Of a DNA stretch of 14,616 nt, positions 8,402 to 13,334 are shown piece by piece. The translations under genes were made by a program, and so were the position numbers. Below the pieces are notes generated by a model. That model was not told where the DNA came from. It saw nothing but the letters and a program-made list of their open reading frames with translations, and ran no database searches. This DNA is from JBJXFK01 sp046155505 (GTDB lineage Bacteria > Planctomycetota > Phycisphaerae > UBA1845 > Fen-1342): the NCBI GenBank assembly GCA_046155505.1, contig JBJXFK010000064.1, positions 1 through 14,616 on the forward strand. The letters are read 5' to 3'. Every line of letters begins with the position of its first letter. Position 1 is the stretch's first letter.

Positions 8402-8439
8402 TGCGTGCGGGGCTTGAGAAATTTCTCACTTTGCACGCA
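8402..8439. repeat. Nested palindrome after ccsA
   Basis: A perfect 14-bp palindrome, TGAGAAATTTCTCA (8415-8428), sits inside an inverted pair TGCGTGC (8402-8408) and GCACGCA (8433-8439), about 50 bp past the ccsA stop. It may be the resB-ccsA terminator or an operator for the downstream promoter. There is no long T-run, and I cannot choose between these. The remaining sequence of 8350-8517 holds no gene that I can support. Confidence 0.45.
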
Positions 8440-8517
8440 AGCCCAATGGTGCAAGCGAGATAGAGCTAGCCCAGCTCCTCACGTTTACCCAAAGTCACAG
8501 AATTACGCCGCTTCGCT

Positions 8518-8546
8518 TTGCAAATCGGACGTTGCGCGGCTATATT
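8518..8546 (+). promoter_or_regulatory. Sigma70-like promoter before B12 riboswitch
   Basis: TTGCAA (8518-8523) and TATATT (8541-8546) are separated by exactly 17 bp. They match the housekeeping consensus at 4 of 6 and 5 of 6 positions. The predicted transcription start, near 8552-8554, coincides with the first base of the riboswitch P1 stem. This independent agreement makes the call stronger than the motif alone. Confidence 0.7.
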
Positions 8547-8553
8547 TCATCTT

Positions 8554-8771
8554 GGTTACTGGTGCTCGACTGCTTGGCGCGGTCGAGAGAATAGGGAATC
8601 CGGTTAGACTCCGGAACGGCCCAGCCGCTGTAACCGGGAACGAAAGCTGCCTACCCGTCATTGATTTTGGGCGAACACCCGAATCGAGAAGACTGCAGCC
8701 AGTAGACGTGAAACCGACGCCATCGGTGTCGGCTCACTCGCCCGGGAGTCAGAAGACCTGCCAGGTCAACC
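8554..8771 (+). promoter_or_regulatory. Cobalamin (B12) riboswitch
   Basis: The RNA binds adenosyl- or other cobalamin and normally shuts off the gene downstream. Visible elements: P1 formed by GGTT (8554-8557) and CTGG (8559-8562) with CCAG (8761-8764) and AACC (8768-8771); a stem CTCGAC/GTCGAG (8565-8570 with 8582-8587); the conserved ATAGGGAATCCGG with its TCCGG/CCGGA stem (8599-8615); the B12 box at 8623-8651 (GCCGCTGTAACCGGG, then GAAAGCTGCC); a variable hairpin (8714-8732); and the 3' signature GGGAGTCAGAAGACCTGCC. All parts are in canonical order. The closest downstream gene is the PEP-CTERM protein at 9070, with the propeller and pseudopilin genes behind it. Confidence 0.95.
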
Positions 8772-9069
8772 ATCGTTCGGATGCCTTCTTGGGTGGGGCG
8801 CACCGACATGCCGTCGCAGAGTCATCCTCGACTGACTGAAACAATAACCAGCAGAATCAGAATTCACGTTTTTGGCGCTCTCACTCCGCGCTCGCGCGGC
8901 TTGCGATCGTCACGGCGAGGATTCTGCGCATGTTGCCGGACGTTTCAGGTCGAGACTGCTTCCTGATGACTTGCGGCGGTAGCGATGGGTGCTCTCCTCA
9001 CCGCACGGAGGCGCGGTGAATGGGTCTTCGTCCGATTTGCGCGGACGTTGACTCGATGGAGAAAGAAGC
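8772..9069 (+). promoter_or_regulatory. Long structured leader, candidate expression platform
   Basis: This stretch has no convincing gene. It holds small hairpins at 8886-8899 (CCGCG/CGCGG, CTCG loop), 8998-9019 (TCACCGC/GCGGTGA) and 9030-9046 (GTCCG/CGGAC). The Shine-Dalgarno GGAGA at 9058-9062 precedes the ATG at 9070. TCTCC at 8993-8997 could pair with it and enclose the last two hairpins, which would hide the ribosome binding site. No T-tract terminator is seen, so control of translation is the more likely mode. That pairing is my inference. Confidence 0.45.
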
Positions 9070-9906
9070 ATGTCGTTGTTTCAATTTCGGGCGCACACAT
9101 GCGCGTGCGCCATCATGTGGTCGGGCGTCGCCGGAGCGCTGGGTGCCGGCGAGCCCTGGGCGGACGAGGTCATCAGTTACGACGCAGGTACCGTACCCGT
9201 CGGCGGATTTACCAATCCCGCCGCGGCCCTCGGTTCGCCTGAGCTTGTAACGGGTGAGTGCTTTGATTCGCCAAATGTCGTGTCGCTCTTTTCGGGGCCG
9301 TTTTGCACCGACGAACTCGCTCGAATGGGCGAAAACGGTTCGCTCGTCGTCCGATTTGACGAGCCGATTCGCAATGACGCCTCGAATCCGTTCGGCGTTG
9401 ACCTGATCGTCTTCGGCAATGCGTTTCACATTGACGCAGAATTTCCGCACGGCGTCATCGGCGACGGCGTTCTGTTCGGCACCGATCCGATGCGTGTGCT
9501 GGTGAGCGCGGACGGTGTTGATTTTCGCGATCTGGGCGAATACACCGAGGGGCAGTTTCCGACGCAGGCGTATCTCGACCGCGGGCCATACGACGATAGC
9601 CCCGGCAACGTCCTGTCCGACTTCACCAAGCCGATGAATCCGGCCCTGGATACGGCGGATTTCGCCGGTCTGAGTTTCGCGCAAGCGCTTTCGCTCTACG
9701 ACGGATCGGGAGGGGGCACGCCGATCGATATTTCGTCGAGCGGGCTGAGCGAAGTGCGCTTCGTCAAAATTCTGGTGCCCGAAGTGGCCGATGCAAGTGT
9801 CACCGTCGAGATCGATGCGTTCGCGACGGTGCCCGAGCCGGCCAGTGCGACAGTTTTCGTGTTGATGATCTCGCTGTATGGCGCATTCCGGAGGGGAATT
9901 CGCTGA
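9070..9906 (+). CDS. PEP-CTERM surface protein under B12 riboswitch
   Basis: The 278-residue protein starts with a signal peptide (hydrophobic about 10-26) and ends with a PEP-CTERM sorting signal: VPEP at 254-257, a hydrophobic stretch (ATVFVLMISLYGAF) and the basic end RRGIR. It should be processed by an exosortase and displayed at the surface. The body reads like a beta-sandwich protein, with SLVVRFDEPI (91-100), DLIVFGNAF (111-119) and MRVLVSADGVDFRDLG (141-156). As I recall, these phrases recur in Bacteroidetes 'cell surface protein' genes, some of them near corrinoid riboswitches. Two cysteines (C64, C79) may form a disulfide; there is no haem or obvious metal motif. Start evidence is GGAGA eight bases before the ATG. 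Position directly after the riboswitch implies expression when B12 is scarce. The ligand is unknown. Confidence 0.85.
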   Translation: MSLFQFRAHTCACAIMWSGVAGALGAGEPWADEVISYDAGTVPVGGFTNPAAALGSPELVTGECFDSPNVVSLFSGPFCTDELARMGENGSLVVRFDEPIRNDASNPFGVDLIVFGNAFHIDAEFPHGVIGDGVLFGTDPMRVLVSADGVDFRDLGEYTEGQFPTQAYLDRGPYDDSPGNVLSDFTKPMNPALDTADFAGLSFAQALSLYDGSGGGTPIDISSSGLSEVRFVKILVPEVADASVTVEIDAFATVPEPASATVFVLMISLYGAFRRGIR

Positions 9907-9918
9907 CGCGAGCGTGAC

Positions 9919-9950
9919 GCGGCGCGCGACCGGAAACGGTCGCGTGCCGC
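9919..9950 (+). terminator. GAAA-loop hairpin, terminator or attenuator
   Basis: A 14-bp stem with one G-U pair and a GAAA tetraloop (9933-9936) begins 12 bp after the stop of the PEP-CTERM gene. It is followed by TGTCCTTTTC. The short T-run makes it a weak intrinsic terminator at best. It may lower expression of the propeller and pseudopilin genes relative to the surface protein, or protect the 3' end of the upstream message. Confidence 0.55.
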
Positions 9951-10002
9951 TGTCCTTTTCGCTCGGTCTCGAATCGTCGCCCGCGTTCAGGAGACCCACA
10001 TC

Positions 10003-11385
10003 ATGCACCGCATTCGATTTTTCTGCATTTTCACTGTTGCCGCGCTTTTGGCACTGCCGAATCGCGTCGCGCTGGCCGATTGGACCCACCTCGGGGGCGA
10101 TGCCGCTCGGTCGGGGCTTGCAGTCAACGCCCCGCCAAAGATCAACCGTGTCGTCTGGCATGCGACGCCGCTGCCGGGCGTCGAGGAATACGTCGGCCAG
10201 AGCAGCCCGGTCGTTTTCGATGGCCGCGTCTATGTGAACGCACGCTACTTCGAAGACAGCATTCACTTCAGCAATCGCATCATCGCGTATGCCCAGTCCG
10301 ACGGCACGCGGCTGTGGCACGCCGACATCGAACCGGATTCGTTCGATAGCTGGGCCACGCCGGCGGTCGATTCGCGGCTGTCTTCACTCATCATCGTCAC
10401 CGGACGCATCGTGACCGCAATCGACGCGCAGACCGGCGCGACAATCTGGACGCGGCAACTCGGGCGCGACTCGGTAAACGTGTCGGTCGCGATTAGTCAG
10501 GATCTGACCAGCAGCGGTCAGCCCACGAACCGCGCCTTCGTCACCGACTACAACCCAAGCGGCAACGCCACGCTCTATGCGATCAATCTCGATGCGTTTC
10601 ACGCGAGTGCCAACCCGTTTCAGCCCGGCCAGATCGCGTGGACCGCGACGTTCCTGAAAAGCAGCGGCAATTCGCCCGCCTATCGCGACGGGCGCGTGAT
10701 CATTGCATCGGCGAGCGGACGCATCATTAGCTACAACGCCCGCACCGGCGGCGCGCCGCAGTGGAGCACGAGCGTGCCGACCGCGACGTTTTTCGGCGGC
10801 GTCGCCGTCACCGCGACAAACGTGTACGCGGCGAGCTACGCGTTTGACGATCAACTGCTCAACAGCCGCCTCGCGAAACTCGACATCGCGACCGGTGCGA
10901 TACGCTGGACGACCGCTTGCGAGCGGACCGACTCGATTCCCGTCGTCGCCGGCAATCGCATCTTCGTCTCGGGCGGCATCGACGGCTACGCCGGCACCGC
11001 GACGCGCGTGCAGGCGTTCGTCGACAACGGCACGAACGCGAGCATGCTGTGGGACACGCACGTCGCGACCGGCGGGCAGCTTTGCGTCGGCGGCTGGACC
11101 GCGCAGCCGGCGTACTCCCTCGGGCGGCTCTATGTTGGTCAGCCGGCGAGCGGCGTTGATTTCGGCTTCTATCAGCGGCTCTACGTACTCGACACGACAC
11201 TGCCGCCGACGGATGCCAACTTCGTTAGCTCAACGCACGTTGGTTCGGGCGGCAGCGTCGCGATTGAGGGCCGTGTGGTCTATTCGATCGGCGCCGACGG
11301 CTTGTTCGCTCTCACCGATCGGCAGCTCGAAGGGAAATCTGATACCCTGCCGGGACAAACCGTGATAAGGTACGACGAAGAATGA
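10003..11385 (+). CDS. Secreted PQQ-like beta-propeller protein
   Basis: The 460-residue protein has a signal peptide (MHRIRFFCIFTVAALLALPNRVALA) and then WTHLGGDAARSG, the classic opening of planctomycete PQQ-repeat proteins. Eight outer-strand motifs of the form 'xxAxDxxTGxxxW' or close variants are visible near residues 92-105, 137-149, 190-213, 240-254, 289-302, 335-350, 392-399 and 433-439. This suggests an eight-bladed quinoprotein-type propeller. I see no haem motif, no membrane anchor and no vicinal cysteines typical of alcohol dehydrogenases, so a binding role is more likely than catalysis. Its start has AGGAG nine bases upstream. It follows the riboswitch-controlled PEP-CTERM gene by 97 bp and overlaps the pseudopilin gene. 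By position it could bind corrinoid or work with the anchored surface protein, as BtuG does in Bacteroidetes. This is inference. Confidence 0.85.
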   Translation: MHRIRFFCIFTVAALLALPNRVALADWTHLGGDAARSGLAVNAPPKINRVVWHATPLPGVEEYVGQSSPVVFDGRVYVNARYFEDSIHFSNRIIAYAQSDGTRLWHADIEPDSFDSWATPAVDSRLSSLIIVTGRIVTAIDAQTGATIWTRQLGRDSVNVSVAISQDLTSSGQPTNRAFVTDYNPSGNATLYAINLDAFHASANPFQPGQIAWTATFLKSSGNSPAYRDGRVIIASASGRIISYNARTGGAPQWSTSVPTATFFGGVAVTATNVYAASYAFDDQLLNSRLAKLDIATGAIRWTTACERTDSIPVVAGNRIFVSGGIDGYAGTATRVQAFVDNGTNASMLWDTHVATGGQLCVGGWTAQPAYSLGRLYVGQPASGVDFGFYQRLYVLDTTLPPTDANFVSSTHVGSGGSVAIEGRVVYSIGADGLFALTDRQLEGKSDTLPGQTVIRYDEE

Positions 11386-12257
11386 GTTCAAGTCGCGCCA
11401 ATTTTCCGGATTTGCGAAGTTTGAATGCGACGACGCGCGGCGACGTACGGTGCGCCCGGAAGGCATCGGCGTTCACGCTGATCGAACTGCTCGTCGTCGT
11501 CGCCATCATCGCCATGCTGCTCGCGATTCTGCTGCCGTCGCTAACGAACGCCCGCGAACAGGCCAAGCGCGTGAAGTGTTCGTCCAATCTCCGCCAAATG
11601 GGCACCGCGTTTCAGATGTACGCCGGCGATTATCTGGGGCGATGCATGCCGCTCGGCTATCGCAGCACGTCCGCGTCCGCATCGGACGATCCGTCGCCTG
11701 CCATCTTTTGGTGGGGGACCGACGAGGCTGGCCAGGTCGATCACACACGCGGGTTCGTCTGGCGATATCTGAGCATGCCACCCGGCGACGCGAGCGTTTT
11801 CGAATGCCCGTCGCAGCCGTGGGGCAGCTACACGCCGCAGGGTCACGCGCAGGCCGTGACCAGTACCTATGGCTACAACGGCTATTACCTCAGTCCGCCG
11901 CATGTGAGTGAGTGGTCGAGTTTCATTCGTCATCGTCCGTGGCAACGGGTCGAGACGATTCGCCTGCCGTCGAAGGTGTTTGCGTATGCGGACACACTGA
12001 TTCAGATTGGCGACGACATCAAGAACACGGCGTTGCTCGATCCGCCACTGCTCTATTCAGGGCCGAATCGCTGGACGCGAAACAGCGGTCCAACGACGGC
12101 GTTTCGGCATCTCGAGAAAACCGTCGCGGCGTTCGCGGATGGGCACGTCGAGGCGCTTTCGTCGCGCGGCGGGCGCATGACCAGCGACGATCCGCGGATC
12201 GGCTCGGTGGGCGCCACGAATGACCCGTTCTACATTCCGGATTGGCGGGATTGGTAG
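11382..12257 (+). CDS. Pseudopilin-like protein with H-X9-DG tail
   Basis: The 291-residue protein carries a type IV prepilin signal, AFTLIELLVVVAIIAMLLAILLP, with predicted cleavage between A30 and F31 and Glu at +5. The leader is unusually long (30 residues), although TTG codons 11 and 14 could serve as later starts. The body has FECPSQP (140-146), TYGYNGYYL (162-170) and the H-X9-DG signature (H243, D253-G254), which are typical of the very large planctomycete pseudopilin family. It is probably exported or assembled by a type II or type IV machinery. Its ATG overlaps the propeller stop by 4 bp, indicating translational coupling and a shared job. Such proteins are abundant in these genomes, so its link to B12 rests only on position. 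Confidence 0.9.
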   Translation: MSSSRANFPDLRSLNATTRGDVRCARKASAFTLIELLVVVAIIAMLLAILLPSLTNAREQAKRVKCSSNLRQMGTAFQMYAGDYLGRCMPLGYRSTSASASDDPSPAIFWWGTDEAGQVDHTRGFVWRYLSMPPGDASVFECPSQPWGSYTPQGHAQAVTSTYGYNGYYLSPPHVSEWSSFIRHRPWQRVETIRLPSKVFAYADTLIQIGDDIKNTALLDPPLLYSGPNRWTRNSGPTTAFRHLEKTVAAFADGHVEALSSRGGRMTSDDPRIGSVGATNDPFYIPDWRDW

Positions 12258-12394
12258 GGTGGAAGGCTGAAGGTCAAAGGTCCAAGCTCGAATGCCGCCG
12301 GTCGCCGCAGCGTTTTCGCTAGCCTTGATTTGGTGATTCGACATTCCGTTCTCTGAGAACACATACTTTCACGCCGTCCGATCGAAACCGCAAA

Positions 12395-12435
12395 CCGAGC
12401 CCCCAGCGCGGGCAACGCCCGCGCTGGGGGCTCGG
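12395..12435. terminator. 19-bp perfect stem between pseudopilin and sigma genes
   Basis: CCGAGCCCCCAGCGCGGGC (12395-12413) pairs perfectly with 12417-12435 around an AAC loop. It lies about 140 bp after the pseudopilin stop and 43 bp before the sigma-factor ATG. With no T-tract on either side, it may be a repeat element that insulates the two units rather than a classical intrinsic terminator. A smaller palindrome (GTTCTC, T, GAGAAC) is at 12348-12360. Nothing else is seen in 12258-12477. Confidence 0.6.
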
Positions 12436-12465
12436 ATTCGCGCCAAATTCCGCGGGCATATCCAA

Positions 12466-12471
12466 TAGAAT
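12466..12471 (+). promoter_or_regulatory. Candidate -10 element, possible leaderless start
   Basis: TAGAAT lies six bases before the sigma-factor ATG at 12478, and no Shine-Dalgarno is present between them. If it is a true -10, transcription would start at or next to the ATG and give a leaderless message. No good -35 is seen 17 bp upstream, so the call is weak. Confidence 0.3.
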
Positions 12472-12477
12472 GCCGCA

Positions 12478-13086
12478 ATGGACGAGCCAACGACGTCGAT
12501 CACGCGCTGCCTGCAAGACGAAACCCTTCCGGCGGCTGAAAAGGCTCGGCGGCTGTTGTCGCTTTTGTACGAAGAATTACGCGCCGCCGCTCGGCAGCGC
12601 CTGAGTAACGAACGCCGCGATCACACGCTCTCGGCGACGGCGCTGGTTCACGAGGCCTATCTAAAGTTGGTCGGGCCGCGCGACATTCCGTGGGCGAGTC
12701 GTGCGCACTTCTATGTCGCCGCGGCTGAGGCCATGCGGCAAATCCTGATCGACCATGCCCGCTCAAAAAATCGGGCCAAGCGTGGCGGGTTGAAAGGGCG
12801 CGTCGATCTCGAAGTGGCCGCCACGCTTTCAGACGATGCCGACGCCCGCGTCGGCGGGGGCGTCGGTACCGGCGTCGGCAACAATTCCGTCGATTTTGTT
12901 ACCCTCGACGAAGCCCTTTGTCGCTTGAAAGAGAAAGACCCGCGCGCCGCGACCGTGGTGAATCTGCGTTACTTCGCGGGTCTGAGCATCGCGGACACGG
13001 CCGCCGCATTGCAAATGTCCGAGAAAACGGTCAAAAACGATTGGGCGTTCGCGCGCTCGTGGCTGCAACGCGAGCTCAGTCGGTAG
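12478..13086 (+). CDS. ECF RNA polymerase sigma factor (TIGR02999-like)
   Basis: The 202-residue protein is an extracytoplasmic-function sigma factor that directs RNA polymerase to a specific promoter set. Region 2 covers about 23-100 (LLYEELRAAARQRLSNER, ALVHEAYLKLV, and WASRAHFYVAAAEAMRQILIDHAR). This wording is characteristic of the planctomycete Sig-70_X6 / PF07638 group. Region 4 covers about 140-202, with the helix-turn-helix LSIADTAAALQMSEKTVKNDW. The linker (about 105-140) is unusually rich in Gly and Val (DARVGGGVGTGVGNN). A kinase gene follows on the same strand after 248 bp, the usual partner for this group, so kinase signalling may control the sigma factor. No anti-sigma factor is present in the window. 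Confidence 0.93.
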   Translation: MDEPTTSITRCLQDETLPAAEKARRLLSLLYEELRAAARQRLSNERRDHTLSATALVHEAYLKLVGPRDIPWASRAHFYVAAAEAMRQILIDHARSKNRAKRGGLKGRVDLEVAATLSDDADARVGGGVGTGVGNNSVDFVTLDEALCRLKEKDPRAATVVNLRYFAGLSIADTAAALQMSEKTVKNDWAFARSWLQRELSR

Positions 13087-13100
13087 TCGCGGTTGGGCGA

Positions 13101-13117
13101 CGGGGAGCATCGGCCTC
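13101..13117 (-). repeat. Fragment of repeat A, inverted
   Basis: The 17-mer CGGGGAGCATCGGCCTC is the exact reverse complement of 36-52 in copy A. With the copy at 13217-13268 it forms an inverted pair (GGAGCATCGGC against GCCGATGCTCC at 13253-13265) flanking the sigma-kinase gap. Confidence 0.7.
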
Positions 13118-13137
13118 TGAGCCTGTGGATTTATTGT

Positions 13138-13160
13138 GTGGGGCAGGCTATTAGCCTGCC
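13138..13160. repeat. GTGGG palindromic repeat, second copy
   Basis: GTGGGGCAGGCTATTAGCC and the following TGCC form a 9-1-9 palindrome (13142-13160). On the other strand, 3648-3670 reads GTGGGACAGGTTTGAAACC then TGTC. The two align over 23 bases, and three stem pairs change on both sides. Confidence 0.65.
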
Positions 13161-13216
13161 TCCTGCTGTAACGAACCGTACAGGAAATTCGGAAACGCCA
13201 AAAAAACTCACACGCT

Positions 13217-13268
13217 CTCCGGCCGGAGCGAGTTGAATTCGCACCGGCGAAGACGCCGATGCTCCACG
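13217..13268 (+). repeat. Dispersed repeat, copy A'
   Basis: This is a diverged copy of the element at 2-52, in the same orientation, with core AATTCGCACCGGC and CCGATGCTCC. Its first 12 bases, CTCCGGCCGGAG, are themselves a perfect palindrome. It lies in the 248-bp gap between the sigma and kinase genes, where I see no small gene. Confidence 0.65.
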
Positions 13269-13334
13269 CCCGATGCCGAGCGAGCGGCAAAGGTCGTACT
13301 GTCCGCGCCGTGGAATGATCGCGAGGTTTGCAGT

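Noticed and set aside
8405..8839. 144-residue open frame over the riboswitch
   Set aside because: The interval contains the promoter and the whole cobalamin aptamer. The peptide has no recognisable features.
8998..10320. 440-residue open frame on the minus strand
   Set aside because: It is antisense to the PEP-CTERM gene and the start of the propeller gene, both with signal peptides and proper ribosome binding sites. Its composition is typical of a shadow frame.
10003..11385. PQQ-dependent alcohol or glucose dehydrogenase
   Set aside because: Only the propeller repeats are seen. The vicinal cysteines, a cytochrome domain and the length of such enzymes (about 560 residues or more) are absent.
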